Source: Devosia sp. FKR38 (lineage in GTDB: Bacteria > Pseudomonadota > Alphaproteobacteria > Rhizobiales > Devosiaceae). From it: a stretch of 64,000 nucleotides of DNA. Shown here in pieces: positions 52,740 to 62,102 of this stretch. The notes under the pieces were generated by a model that was not told the origin of the DNA, did no database searches, and saw only the letters and a list, made by a program, of their open reading frames with translations. Position 1 is the first letter of the stretch. Every line of letters starts with the position of its first letter. Position numbers and translations under genes: made by a program. The stretch lies in the NCBI RefSeq assembly GCF_005222805.1, contig NZ_STGC01000005.1, forward strand, positions 2,127,256-2,191,255, in the 5' to 3' direction.

Positions 52740-54179
52740 TTAGCCGGCCGCGGTATAGGCCGTCTTGACCACAGTGAAGAACTCGGCCGCATACTTGCCC
52801 TGCTCGCGCGGGCCATAGCTGGAGCCCTTGCGGCCGCCAAACGGCACGTGGAAGTCGACGCCCGCCGTCGGCACATTGACCATCACCATGCCGGCTTCGG
52901 CATTGCGCTTGAAGTGCGTGGCGTACTTGAGCGAGGTCGTCACGATGCCGGCGCTGAGACCAAACTCGGTGTCATTGGCCGTTGCCAGCGCCTCTTCATA
53001 GTCCTTCACCTTGATCACAGCCGCCACCGGCCCGAAGATTTCTTCGCGGGCGATGCGCATCTGGTTGGTAACGCCGGTGAACAGCGCCGGCTGCAGGAAG
53101 TAGCCTTCCGTCGGCGCATTGACGCGGTGGCCGCCGGCGCGCAACTCGGCGCCTTCATCCTGGCCGATGCCGATATAGTCCATGTCCTGCTTGAGCTGGC
53201 TGGGGTCAACCACCGGCCCGATTTCGGTATTGCTGTCCATGGCATCGCCGACGCGCAGGTTCTTGGTGCGCTCGCACAGCGCATCGACGAACTTGTCGTG
53301 AATGCCTTCGGTCACGATGACACGGCTCGAGGCCGTGCAGCGCTGGCCGGTCGAGAAGAAGGCCGACTGTGCAACAGTTTCCACCGCCACCTTGAGGTCG
53401 GCGTCATCGAGCACGACGGTGGGGTTCTTGCCGCCCATTTCGAGCTGGAACTTGCGGCCGACCTCGATCGAGGCGGCGGCAACGCGCTTGCCGGTGCCCA
53501 CCGAGCCGGTGAAGGTAATGGCGGTGACGTCCTTGCTGTCCAGCATGGTCTGGCCCACCACCGAGCCCTTGCCCATCACCAGGTTCAGCACGCCCTTGGG
53601 CAGGCCGGCGCGGACGAGGATATCGACAATCGCCCAGGTTGAGCCGGGCACGAGATCGGCCGGCTTGATCACCACAGTATTGCCATAGGCCAGCGCCGGA
53701 GCAATCTTCCAGGTTGGGATGGCGATGGGGAAGTTCCACGGCGTGATGATGCCGATCACCCCGATCGGCTCGCGCGTGATTTCCACGCCCACGCCGGGGC
53801 GCACGCTCGGCAGCACTTCGCCGGCCAGGCGCAGCACTTCACCGGCAAAGAAGTCAAAGATTTGTGCCGCGCGCGTCACTTCGCCAATACCTTCGGGCAG
53901 GGTCTTGCCCTCTTCGCGGCTCAGCAGCGCGCCCAGTTCGGCCTTGCGCGCCAGGATTTCCTGGCTGGCCTTGGACAGGATCGCATGGCGTTCGAGAATG
54001 CCCGAGCGCGACCAGGCCGGGAACGCGGCCTTGGCGGCAGCAATCGCCTGCTTGGTCTCTTCAGCGGTGGCGCGGGCATAAACGCCCACCACTTCGCTGG
54101 TGTTGGACGGGTTGATGTTCTCGATGCCGTCCGAGCCGACCCATTCCCCGTCGATCAGGTTCTTGTGCAGTTCAGCCAT
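52740..54179 (-). CDS. Aldehyde dehydrogenase, probable 2,5-dioxovalerate dehydrogenase
   Basis: The 479-aa protein is a full-length ALDH: VIGIITPWNFPIAIPTWKIA, TGSVGTGKRVAAASIEVGRK, catalytic Glu in FQLEMGGKNPTVVLDD and Cys in FFSTGQRCTASSRVIVTE. The sequence style fits alpha-ketoglutaric semialdehyde dehydrogenases of non-phosphorylating pentose and glucarate pathways. The neighbouring FAH-family dehydratase would make its substrate, giving 2-oxoglutarate. The two genes are 30 bp apart. Confidence 0.85.
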   Translation of the reverse strand: MAELHKNLIDGEWVGSDGIENINPSNTSEVVGVYARATAEETKQAIAAAKAAFPAWSRSGILERHAILSKASQEILARKAELGALLSREEGKTLPEGIGEVTRAAQIFDFFAGEVLRLAGEVLPSVRPGVGVEITREPIGVIGIITPWNFPIAIPTWKIAPALAYGNTVVIKPADLVPGSTWAIVDILVRAGLPKGVLNLVMGKGSVVGQTMLDSKDVTAITFTGSVGTGKRVAAASIEVGRKFQLEMGGKNPTVVLDDADLKVAVETVAQSAFFSTGQRCTASSRVIVTEGIHDKFVDALCERTKNLRVGDAMDSNTEIGPVVDPSQLKQDMDYIGIGQDEGAELRAGGHRVNAPTEGYFLQPALFTGVTNQMRIAREEIFGPVAAVIKVKDYEEALATANDTEFGLSAGIVTTSLKYATHFKRNAEAGMVMVNVPTAGVDFHVPFGGRKGSSYGPREQGKYAAEFFTVVKTAYTAAG

Positions 54180-54209
54180 GTGGTATGCCTTTCGGGTGAA
54201 TGGTTTTGT

Positions 54210-55361
54210 TTAGAGAAGGTCGGCCTTGGCCAGGTCGCGCAGCAGATGGCTGGCGCCATAAGTCCAGGGCGGACAATGGGTGGACAGGTTCACCCTGTTA
54301 GATAGGGTGCCCAGCGCCGATGTCGAGATGGTGACGGTGTCGCCCAGCTTGTGGGTGAAGCCCTTGCCGGCGCCGCCACGGTCCTTCACCGGCGCAAACA
54401 TGGTGCCCAGATAGAGCACCAGACCGTCCGGATATTGGTGATGCCCGCCGATGGTCGCCGCCACCAACGATTCCGGCGTGCGCGAGATCTGGCTCATGGA
54501 GGAATGGCCGTCCAGCTCAAAGCCGTCCTCGCCCTCCACGCGCAGCGCAATCTCGGCCTGCTTGACCGTTGCCAGCGTGAACTCGCCATCGAACAGCCGC
54601 ACGAACGGCCCCAGCGAGGCCGAGGCATTGTTGTCCTTGGCCTTGCCGAGCAGAAGCGCCGAACGCCCTTCCACATCGCGCAGATTGACGTCATTGCCCA
54701 GCGTTGCGCCGATGATGGCGCCTGCGCTGGTCACCAGCAGCGCCACTTCCGGCTCGGGATTGTTCCAGCTCGACACCGGATGCAGGCCCACTTCGGCGCC
54801 ATAGCCCACCGAGCTCATCGGCTGGCCCTTGGTGAAGATCTCGGCGTCCGGGCCAATGCCCACTTCCAGATACTGGCTCCACACGCCCTTGGCGATCAGC
54901 GCCGCCTTGACGCGCATGGCCGTTTCTGAGCCTGGCACCAGCTCGCTCAGATCAGTGCCGATCAGCGTCAGGATTTCCCCGCGCAGCGCGTCTGCACGCG
55001 ACTTATCCCCGCGGGCCTGTTCTTCGATTACTCTCTCCAGCAGCGACACCACAAAGGTGACGCCGGACGCCTTGATGGCTTGAAGATCGATGGGAGAGAG
55101 CAGACTGGGCAATGCGGCATCGTGATCAGCGGCGACACTGTTGGCCATGATTGTATCGGTCGCCCCGACAATTGTACCAGCAGCGGTCCGCACATGCTCG
55201 GCGGCGCGACCGCTCTCGGCGATGTCGCGCACCGTGGCCATGCCCTTGATCGTGATATCGACCAGATTGCCGTCGCGAACGGTCACCACACGCGGATGAT
55301 CATGACCGGGAATACGGGCGCGCCCCACAAGGAGGCCGTCCGGATAGTGCCTGTTGCCCAT
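54210..55361 (-). CDS. FAH-family 2-keto-3-deoxy sugar-acid dehydratase (XylX-like)
   Basis: The 383-aa protein has the C-terminal FAH domain with metal ligands in YGAEVGLHPVSSWNNPEPEV, the GNDVNLRDVEGRSALLLGKA loop and a C-terminal GATIGGHHQYPDGLVLYLGT-like region. Size and order match the XylX-type dehydratase of the Weimberg pathway, which converts 2-keto-3-deoxypentonate to 2,5-dioxovalerate. The ATG at 55361 gives the common MGNRHYPDGLLVGRARIPGH start. Confidence 0.78.
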   Translation of the reverse strand: MGNRHYPDGLLVGRARIPGHDHPRVVTVRDGNLVDITIKGMATVRDIAESGRAAEHVRTAAGTIVGATDTIMANSVAADHDAALPSLLSPIDLQAIKASGVTFVVSLLERVIEEQARGDKSRADALRGEILTLIGTDLSELVPGSETAMRVKAALIAKGVWSQYLEVGIGPDAEIFTKGQPMSSVGYGAEVGLHPVSSWNNPEPEVALLVTSAGAIIGATLGNDVNLRDVEGRSALLLGKAKDNNASASLGPFVRLFDGEFTLATVKQAEIALRVEGEDGFELDGHSSMSQISRTPESLVAATIGGHHQYPDGLVLYLGTMFAPVKDRGGAGKGFTHKLGDTVTISTSALGTLSNRVNLSTHCPPWTYGASHLLRDLAKADLL

Positions 55362-55549
55362 GCTCTGCCCCTCAATTGTCTGCGCTGTGACTAGCGCACC
55401 GCCAACCGGGCACGCAAGGCCTACGAAGGTCATAAATCATACTTTTGATGGAAAATGATCCACAGCCCCGTTCAAGTCCGGTTCATCTGTGCCGCATTAC
55501 TGACGCATTGGGTGGGAAGAAAGTCCCCCACCGATCTTCGGAGTTTTCA

Positions 55550-56269
55550 ATGCGCCCTATTGCTTTCCTGATCCCCTTTGCCCTGCTGGCCGGCGTTTCA
55601 CTGCCCGCCTTTGCCGGCACCATCTCCATTGACGGGCGTGGTGAGATCACCGCGGCGCCCGACATGGCCCAGATCAACTCCGGCGTCACCACCCAGGGGG
55701 CCACGGCCCGTGAGGCGCTTGACGCCAATACCGCCGCCATGGCCGCACTGATCGAGAGCCTCAAGCAGGCCGGCATCGAGTCCCGCGACATCCAGACCTC
55801 GGGCTTTGCCGTCAATCCGAACTATGTCTATTCCGACGCCCGCGACGCCAATGGCTATTCCCAGCCGCCCAAGATCGATGGCTACCAGGTCAGCAACACC
55901 GTGACGGTCACCGTGCGCAAGCTGGCCGACCTCGGCGCGATCCTGGATACCTCGGTCACCGTGGGCGCCAACACAGTCAATGGCGTCACCTTCGCCGTCG
56001 CCGATCCCACCGAACTGCTCAACGAAGCCCGCAAGGCGGCCTTCGCCGATGCGCGCACCAAGGCCGAGCTTTATGCCACGGCCGCCGGCAGCAGCCTCGA
56101 GGACATCGTGTCGATTTCTGAGAGCCAGGGGTTCAATGGGCCGCAGCCAGCCCCCATGTATGCCCGGGCCGAGATGTCCGACGCCGCCAAGGTGCCGGTC
56201 GAAGCCGGCGAAATGAGTTTCGCGATCAATGTCACCGTTCAGTGGGAACTGGCTGACACCAGCAAATAA
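55550..56269 (+). CDS. SIMPL-domain (DUF541) periplasmic protein
   Basis: The 239-aa secreted protein has a signal peptide ending PAFA and the SIMPL domain: ISIDGRGEITAAPDMAQINS, GVTTQGATAREALDANTAAM, IQTSGFAVNPNYVYSDARDA, and KAAFADARTKAELYATAAGS. Such proteins (BP26/YggE-like) form periplasmic oligomers and are linked to oxidative stress. The gene stands alone, convergent with the TauE/SafE gene. Confidence 0.88.
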   Translation: MRPIAFLIPFALLAGVSLPAFAGTISIDGRGEITAAPDMAQINSGVTTQGATAREALDANTAAMAALIESLKQAGIESRDIQTSGFAVNPNYVYSDARDANGYSQPPKIDGYQVSNTVTVTVRKLADLGAILDTSVTVGANTVNGVTFAVADPTELLNEARKAAFADARTKAELYATAAGSSLEDIVSISESQGFNGPQPAPMYARAEMSDAAKVPVEAGEMSFAINVTVQWELADTSK

Positions 56270-56348
56270 ACGTTCCAATACCCCTCTTTGAGGGGGCTTG
56301 GGCGGTGGGGGCGGTCCTCCGTAGTCACCCGTCCCCACCAACCGAATT

Positions 56349-57179
56349 CTATCCGGCCAGAACCTTCCAGACCATGTTCAGGCCCACCACCACCAGAAAC
56401 GCCGCGAACACATATTTCAGCGTCTTCTGGTCGAGCCGATGCGCCAGGCGCGCGCCCAACGGGGCAAATAGCGCCGCAAGCACCGCCACCAGCAGCAGCG
56501 CCACCAAATTGATATAGCCAATGCTGAGCGGCGGCAGCCCCGCCACGCCCCAGCCCGAAATGGCAAAGCTCAGCGTGCCCGACAGCGCGATGGCCACGCC
56601 GATGGCCGCCGATGTCCCCACCGCCGCATGCATCGTCGCGCCAAACGCCACCAGCGTGGGTACACTCAGCGAACCGCCGCCGATCCCCATCAGCGCCGAG
56701 ATATAACCCACCACAAAGGCGGCGATCCGATGCGTCAGCGCTGAACCGCGCAGATGGCCCATCAGCCGCGTCTGGAAGGCGAACACGATATTGGCCGCAA
56801 TCACAAAGGCCATCACGGCAAACACGATGCGCAGCACATCGCCCGAGAACAGCCCAGCCATCAGCCCACCGATGAAGGTGCCGGTCACGATGAACGGCAC
56901 CCAGAGCCACAATGTCTTGCTGTCGAGCGACCCGCGTTTCCAATGCGCACGCGCACTGGCGAGCCCCGTCGGAATGATGATGGCCAGCGACGTGCCCACG
57001 GCCACATGCTGCACCACATCGCTGTCATAGCCGAGCACAGAGAGAGCCAGCGACAGCGCCGGCACGATGATCGCCCCGCCGCCAATACCCAGCAGCCCCG
57101 CCGCCAGGCCCGAGGCCACCCCGGTCACCATCAACCCCAGCACAAAGGGCCAATAGCCGGCCAAGACGCCCCAATCCAT
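56349..57179 (-). CDS. TauE/SafE-family sulfite/anion exporter
   Basis: The 276-aa protein has eight helices and two TauE repeats with GLAAGLLGIGGGAIIVPALS and YISALMGIGGGSLSVPTLVA, the G-I-G-G-G motifs of TSUP transporters. The substrate (sulfite, sulfoacetate or another organic anion) cannot be told. Its start codon shares one base with the YjbQ stop, so the two are coupled. Confidence 0.9.
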   Translation of the reverse strand: MDWGVLAGYWPFVLGLMVTGVASGLAAGLLGIGGGAIIVPALSLALSVLGYDSDVVQHVAVGTSLAIIIPTGLASARAHWKRGSLDSKTLWLWVPFIVTGTFIGGLMAGLFSGDVLRIVFAVMAFVIAANIVFAFQTRLMGHLRGSALTHRIAAFVVGYISALMGIGGGSLSVPTLVAFGATMHAAVGTSAAIGVAIALSGTLSFAISGWGVAGLPPLSIGYINLVALLLVAVLAALFAPLGARLAHRLDQKTLKYVFAAFLVVVGLNMVWKVLAG

Positions 57180-57601
57180 CAGCGATCCCCGATCACATGC
57201 AGCACCACAGTGCGCTGGTGCGGGCGCGTCCGGTGTTCGAACAGATAAAGCCCCTGCCAGGTGCCGAACACCGGCACGCCCTCGCTGATCGGAATGCCGA
57301 TCGAGGTCTGCGTCAGCGCCGCCTTGATATGGGCCGGCATGTCATCCGGCCCTTCCGTGGTGTGAACCAACCAGTCCATGCCCTCGGGCACCAGCCGTCC
57401 GAAGAAGCCTTCGAGGTCGGTCTGCACATCGCTGTCGGCATTTTCCTGGATCAGCAGCGAGCACGATGTGTGCCGCACATAGACCGTCAGCAATCCCGTC
57501 GCGATATCGTTCTGCGCCACAAAGGCCCGCACCGGCCGTGTGATTTCGTAAAGCCCCTGCCCGCGGGTGGGTATGATCAGATTATCGATAGCCTGTTGCA
57601 T
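57179..57601 (-). CDS. YjbQ family (UPF0047) protein
   Basis: The 140-aa protein has GQGLYEITRPVRAFVAQNDI, LTVYVRHTSCSLLIQENADS, DVQTDLEGFFGRLVPEGMDW and HIKAALTQTSIGIPISEGVP, all typical of UPF0047. Family members show weak thiamine-phosphate-synthase-like activity in E. coli, and the real role is unknown. The ATG at 57601 is chosen over a longer Arg/Cys-rich extension. Confidence 0.9.
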   Translation of the reverse strand: MQQAIDNLIIPTRGQGLYEITRPVRAFVAQNDIATGLLTVYVRHTSCSLLIQENADSDVQTDLEGFFGRLVPEGMDWLVHTTEGPDDMPAHIKAALTQTSIGIPISEGVPVFGTWQGLYLFEHRTRPHQRTVVLHVIGDR

Positions 57602-57852
57602 GCCCCGGCCTAGCACGAACCCGCCGCCCCTCGCCAGCGTGCGGCGGCACTGATGGACCCCACCGCCGCATTCGTGCCATGTTCGCACCGCCTCTTGTGG
57701 TCATGCCCAAATCGTCTCGCGTATAAACCTCATACGCAACAATATCTTACGGAAGACGCAAACCTTCTCCGCCCTGACAGCCCCATTCACACTGTGTTCA
57801 GGCGGCGACCACGATGGTCGGCTCAATGCCAATCCAAGCAAGGATAACAACA

Positions 57853-60591
57853 ATGCGCCTTAGAAACTGGCTTCTCACCGGCACCAGCATCGGCATGCTC
57901 GCCATGCTCCCGGTCGCCGCACATGCCCAGGATGGCGAGCTGATCGCCGTCTACCAGGAATTCACCACGGCCCAGGCCAGCGGCGATGCGGACGCAACAG
58001 CCGCAGCCCAGGCCAAGCTGACCGAAGCCTGTATCGTGTATGGCTATGCCAGCTTCGAGGAATGCGTTGCCGCGCTTGAGGCCGCAGTTGCCGCTGCTGC
58101 TGCCGAACCTGCGCCTGCCGAGCCCGAACCGGCAGTCGAGCCTGCTCCTGAGCCTGAACCAGCCCCGGTCGTCGAGCCAGCGCCCGAACCCGCGCCGGCC
58201 ATCGACATTACCGCTGATCTTCAGGCCCAGGTCGACGCCTATAACGCTGCAGTCGCCGACATTGAGGCCGGTGGTGATCGCAACGCCGCGCTCGGTCAGA
58301 TCGCCAGCGCCCAGGATGGCATGGCTCAGCTCTGCGCCAACGCCGGCTATGGCAGCCTGGATGAATGCTTGGCCACCTACGGCCTCGGCCTCGCTGCCAT
58401 TCCCCCCGAGCCCGCCCCTGAACCCGTAGCAGCACCCGAACCGGCACCGGAGCCAGCCCCTGTTGTCGAGCCCACGCCCGAGCCCGCTCCAGCTGTCGAC
58501 ATCACTGCCGATCTCCAGGCCCAGGTCGATGCCTATAACGCGGCCGTGGCCGACATCGAGGCCGGTGGCGACCGCAATGCAGCGCTGGCGCAGATCGCCA
58601 GCGCCCAGGACGGCATGAGCCAGCTCTGCGCCAATGACGGCTATGGCAGCCTTGAGGAATGCCTGGCCGATTATGGCATGGCGCTGTCCGAGGTTCCCGC
58701 CGAGCAGGCCACCGAGGTCGCCCCGGAGCCCGCGCCCCAGGCTGATCCTGCGGTCGACATTACCGCTGATCTCCAGGCCCAGGTTGACGCCTATAACGCT
58801 GCCGTGGCCGACATCGAGGCCGGTGGCGACCGCAATGCAGCGCTGGCGCAGATCGCCAGCGCCCAGGACAGCATGACCCAGCTCTGCACCAACGATGGCT
58901 ATGGCAGCCTTGAGGAATGCCTGTCCGACTACAGCATGGCGCTGTCTGAAGTTCCTGCCGAGCAGGCCCCTGCCGTCGATCCGGCCGCCAATGCCACCGT
59001 CGACCCTGCTCCGGTCGAGGTTGATCCCACTCTGGACATCACCGCCGACCTCCAGGTCCAGGTCGATGCCTATAATGCAGCTGTGGCCGATATGATGGCT
59101 GGCGGCGACATGGCCGCTTCCCAGGCCCGCATGGCCGAAGCCGAGCAGGCTATCGCTGCCCTCTGCGCCCAGGTCGGCGAGACTGACGTCACCACCTGCC
59201 TGTCCAACTACGGCCTCGCCCTGCCGACCGTCCCCAACATGGGCCAGCCTGACCCGGCCATCGCCCCGGCCGTTGTTGACCCGACCCAGCCGGTCGAAAT
59301 CATCCAGGATCTGCCCCAGGGCATCACCCAGGAACAGGTTGCGCCCGTGCTCGATAGCGCCAAGGATCCGGCCCAGCCGGTCGCTGGCGACGCCCAGGTC
59401 GCTCCGGTTGCCGAAGCCCCGGCCGAGCCGGCCCCCACCACCGACGCCGATGCGCAGTCGCGTTTCCAGGCCATGGAAGCGGTTGCCCCTGTCGCCGAAG
59501 AACAGGGCGTCATGGTTCAGGCCACCGCGCTTGAGCCCCAGGTCGTGCCGCAGAACGTGACGATCATCAACCAGACCAATGTGATCAACAACACGGTCAA
59601 CAACACCACCAACAATACGACCAACAACACGGTCAACAACAACACCACCATCAACAACGTCATCGTCGACAATTCGCAGACCAATATCGGCCAGCAGAAC
59701 AATGTCGCCATCAACCAGACGACGGTGCAGCCGCTCGACCCCGGCCAGGCCATCACCCAGGTGATCCTGCAGGTCGGCACCCAGCTGATCGTCAATTCCG
59801 TCGGCCAGGACACCGACCGCTTCTACAACGCCCAGGAAGACGAGATCTTCTACGAAAACCTGAGCAATGGCCGTGTCCGCGAGACCATCACCCGTCCTGA
59901 TGGCAGCCAGATCATCACCGTGCGCAATCGCAACGGCGATATCCTGCGTCGCTCGCGCATCGATGCCGATGGCCGTGAATATGTGCTGGCCTACTTCGAT
60001 GACCGCTACGACACCGACCTCGACACCTGGCGCGATCCGGGCCTCGACCTGCCGCCGCTGCGTCTCAACATTCCGGTGCGTGACTATGTGCTGGATGCCG
60101 AATATGCCGACGAACGCCAAGTCCAGGTGTTCTTCGAGCAGCCGCCGGTCGAGCAGGTCGCCCGTCTGTATTCCATCGACGAGGTCAAGCGCTCTGCCCG
60201 TATTCGTGACAGCGTGCGCAAGCTCGAAGTCGGCGGCCTGACCTTCGACTCCGGCCGGGCCACCATCGGCCGCGACCAGGTCGGTTCGCTCTCCACTGTT
60301 GCCAACGCCATGCTCGAACTGCTGGCGCGCAACCCGGGCGAAACCTTCCTCATCGAAGGTCACACAGATGCCGTGGGTTCGGAGATCTCCAACCTGCAGC
60401 TCTCCGATCTGCGCGCCGCAACGGTTGCGCGTATCCTGACCGATTTCTACGGCGTGCCGCCGGAAAACCTGGCCACCCAGGGCTATGGCGAGCGCTACCT
60501 CAAGATCCGCACCGAACAGGGCGAACGTGAGAACCGTCGCGTCACCATCCGCCGCATCACGCCGCTGATCACGGTCGCCAATACCCGCTAA
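57853..60591 (+). CDS. Large OmpA-family outer membrane protein with internal repeats
   Basis: The 912-aa protein has a signal peptide (ending AHA), about five repeat units of 65-75 aa plus Pro/Glu/Ala linkers, an Asn/Thr-rich spacer (about 570-625; TNNTTNNTVNNNTTINN), a YMFB-like stretch and a C-terminal OmpA peptidoglycan-binding domain (FLIEGHTDAVGSEISNLQLS, LATQGYGERYLK). Each repeat (ADLQAQVDAYNAAVADIEAG, LCANDGYGSLEECLADYG) ends with a Cys pair. It probably bridges the outer membrane and peptidoglycan. AAGGA precedes the ATG by nine bases. Confidence 0.85.
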   Translation: MRLRNWLLTGTSIGMLAMLPVAAHAQDGELIAVYQEFTTAQASGDADATAAAQAKLTEACIVYGYASFEECVAALEAAVAAAAAEPAPAEPEPAVEPAPEPEPAPVVEPAPEPAPAIDITADLQAQVDAYNAAVADIEAGGDRNAALGQIASAQDGMAQLCANAGYGSLDECLATYGLGLAAIPPEPAPEPVAAPEPAPEPAPVVEPTPEPAPAVDITADLQAQVDAYNAAVADIEAGGDRNAALAQIASAQDGMSQLCANDGYGSLEECLADYGMALSEVPAEQATEVAPEPAPQADPAVDITADLQAQVDAYNAAVADIEAGGDRNAALAQIASAQDSMTQLCTNDGYGSLEECLSDYSMALSEVPAEQAPAVDPAANATVDPAPVEVDPTLDITADLQVQVDAYNAAVADMMAGGDMAASQARMAEAEQAIAALCAQVGETDVTTCLSNYGLALPTVPNMGQPDPAIAPAVVDPTQPVEIIQDLPQGITQEQVAPVLDSAKDPAQPVAGDAQVAPVAEAPAEPAPTTDADAQSRFQAMEAVAPVAEEQGVMVQATALEPQVVPQNVTIINQTNVINNTVNNTTNNTTNNTVNNNTTINNVIVDNSQTNIGQQNNVAINQTTVQPLDPGQAITQVILQVGTQLIVNSVGQDTDRFYNAQEDEIFYENLSNGRVRETITRPDGSQIITVRNRNGDILRRSRIDADGREYVLAYFDDRYDTDLDTWRDPGLDLPPLRLNIPVRDYVLDAEYADERQVQVFFEQPPVEQVARLYSIDEVKRSARIRDSVRKLEVGGLTFDSGRATIGRDQVGSLSTVANAMLELLARNPGETFLIEGHTDAVGSEISNLQLSDLRAATVARILTDFYGVPPENLATQGYGERYLKIRTEQGERENRRVTIRRITPLITVANTR
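58201..59230 (+). repeat. Tandem coding repeats in the OmpA-family gene
   Basis: Four closely similar units begin near 58201, 58496, 58755 and 59034, with a degenerate unit before them near 57930-58075. Units two and three are almost identical over about 180 bp. Units are separated by Pro/Glu/Ala-rich linkers of different length, a layout open to unequal recombination. Confidence 0.85.
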
Positions 60592-60616
60592 GCGACCGAT
60601 CAGCCGCACACTCTTG

Positions 60617-60648
60617 GGCCGGGCTTTCAAGCCCGGCCTTTTGTTTTT
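60617..60648 (+). terminator. Rho-independent terminator after the OmpA-family gene
   Basis: GGCCGGGCTT pairs with AAGCCCGGCC over a 2-base loop, followed by TTTTGTTTTT. It lies 26 bp after the stop. Confidence 0.9.
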
Positions 60649-60726
60649 GCCGCATTGGGCCGCCCTGCCACCTTGCCAGCGGCGCAGGAATTGCTATTTC
60701 AACGTCACCCTGTGCCGGAGCACCCC

Positions 60727-61242
60727 ATGAAGAAGCTGGAAGTTTTCATCGAGAGCATCATCCTGGCCTCGCGTTGGCTGCTGGTGGTGTTCTACATCGG
60801 CCTGGGCCTGGCGCTGGCGCTCTATGCCATCAGCTTCGGCGTCAAGCTGTGGGACTTCGCCAGCCACATGATCGGCATGGACGAGACCCAGACCATCCTC
60901 AAGGTGCTGGGCCTGATTGACGCCGCCCTGATCGCAAGCCTGGTCGTCATGGTCATCATCTCGGGCTACGAGAACTTCGTCTCGCGTTTCGACAATGAGG
61001 ACGATGTGCACTGGCTCGGCCAGATCGACGCCGGCTCGCTCAAGATCAAGGTCGCCTCCACCATCGTGGCGATCTCCTCGATCCACCTGCTGCAGGTCTT
61101 TCTCAACGTACCCAAATATGTCGACAACCAGATCATGTGGTACACGATCCTGCACATCACCTTCATTGCCTCGGCGCTCTTCCTGGCCCTGATCGACCGC
61201 ATCTCCAAAAAGCCCGGCAAGGACAAGACGCCCGACATCTAG
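60727..61242 (+). CDS. YqhA family (UPF0114) membrane protein
   Basis: The 171-aa protein has four helices and the UPF0114 pattern: MKKLEVFIESIILASRWLLV, LGLIDAALIASLVVMVIISG, YENFVSRFDNEDDVHWLGQI, KIKVASTIVAISSIHLLQVF. Members are inner-membrane proteins of unknown function (TIGR00645-like). The ATG at 60727 gives the standard start. It is monocistronic after a strong terminator. Confidence 0.92.
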   Translation: MKKLEVFIESIILASRWLLVVFYIGLGLALALYAISFGVKLWDFASHMIGMDETQTILKVLGLIDAALIASLVVMVIISGYENFVSRFDNEDDVHWLGQIDAGSLKIKVASTIVAISSIHLLQVFLNVPKYVDNQIMWYTILHITFIASALFLALIDRISKKPGKDKTPDI

Positions 61243-61333
61243 CACCGCGCCCGCGTCAAAGCGCCCCTCCGGCCAGCCTTGCAGTCGCCATTGTTGCTCC
61301 CCATTTGCTTGAACGAAGCAAATGGGAGCCACC

Positions 61334-62008
61334 ATGTTCAACATCGATCAGATCGTCAAAGCCCTCCAGACCGACAAGAACGCCCAGCGCACGGCCATGA
61401 CTGGCGCTGCAGGCCTCGCTGCCGGCATGCTGCTCAGTGGCGGCGGCCTGGGCAAGCTGGCCGGCAATGCCGTCAAGATCGGCGCCGTGGCCGCTGTGGG
61501 GGGCCTCGCCTACAACGCCTGGCAGAACTACCAGAAGACCCAGTCCGGCGCCCCTGCCCCCGCCCCGCAGGACGCCTTCATCCCCGCCGCCAGCGACGAG
61601 CAGGCGCAGGAGCAATTGGGCAAGACCCTGGTCCGCGCCATGATCGCCGCTGCCAAGGCCGATGGCCGCATCGATGCTGACGAAAAAGACGCCATCTTTG
61701 CCCGCCTCGAGACCATGACCCTCTCGCCCGAGGAAAAGGCCTGGGTGTTTGACGAGCTCTCGAGCCCGCTCGATATCAACGCCGTCGTCGCCCGCGCCAA
61801 GACGCCCGAAGTGGCCCTGGAGGTCTATGCGGCGTCCCTGGTCGCCATTACCGCCGACACCGCCTCCGAGCGCGCCTATCTCGACGCCCTGGCCAGCAAG
61901 CTCAGCCTCGCGCCGGGCCTCGTCGCCGAAGTGCACAAGGCCGCGGGCGCCCGCGCGCCCCAGCCTGTTGCCGGCTTCGACTACACCGGTTCGGGCAGCA
62001 ACGTCTGA
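61334..62008 (+). CDS. DUF533/TerB-like inner membrane protein
   Basis: The 224-aa protein has an N-terminal glycine-rich helix (GAAGLAAGMLLSGGGLGKLA, GNAVKIGAVAAVGGLAYNAW), a Pro/Ala linker and a TerB-like helical domain (MIAAAKADGRIDADEKDAIF, EVYAASLVAITADTASERAY) with Asp-rich metal-binding positions, as in YebE. GGGAGCC lies before the ATG at 61334. A strong inverted repeat follows. Confidence 0.85.
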   Translation: MFNIDQIVKALQTDKNAQRTAMTGAAGLAAGMLLSGGGLGKLAGNAVKIGAVAAVGGLAYNAWQNYQKTQSGAPAPAPQDAFIPAASDEQAQEQLGKTLVRAMIAAAKADGRIDADEKDAIFARLETMTLSPEEKAWVFDELSSPLDINAVVARAKTPEVALEVYAASLVAITADTASERAYLDALASKLSLAPGLVAEVHKAAGARAPQPVAGFDYTGSGSNV

Positions 62009-62021
62009 TCCTGACACAGCG

Positions 62022-62055
62022 CAAGAACGCGCAGTTACACCACTGTGCGTTCTTG
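62022..62055. terminator. Inverted repeat after the DUF533 gene
   Basis: CAAGAACGCGCAGT pairs with ACTGTGCGTTCTTG (13 of 14) around a 6-base loop. There is no T-run beyond a short one. It probably ends the DUF533 transcript. Confidence 0.65.
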
Positions 62056-62102
62056 ATCCGCCCGTCCCCCAAGTCCATGTGTGACCCAACCAAGGGGTCA
62101 CC

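Noticed and set aside
57853..59230. CRISPR-like array from the regular repeats
   Set aside because: The repeats are long, in frame and protein-coding, with no short identical repeats and spacers.
57823..60630. Open frame of 935 aa on the minus strand across the OmpA-family gene
   Set aside because: It mirrors the codon pattern of the real plus-strand gene in high-GC DNA; the plus strand has a signal peptide, repeats and an OmpA domain, while the minus frame has low-complexity Gly/Asp/Val text.
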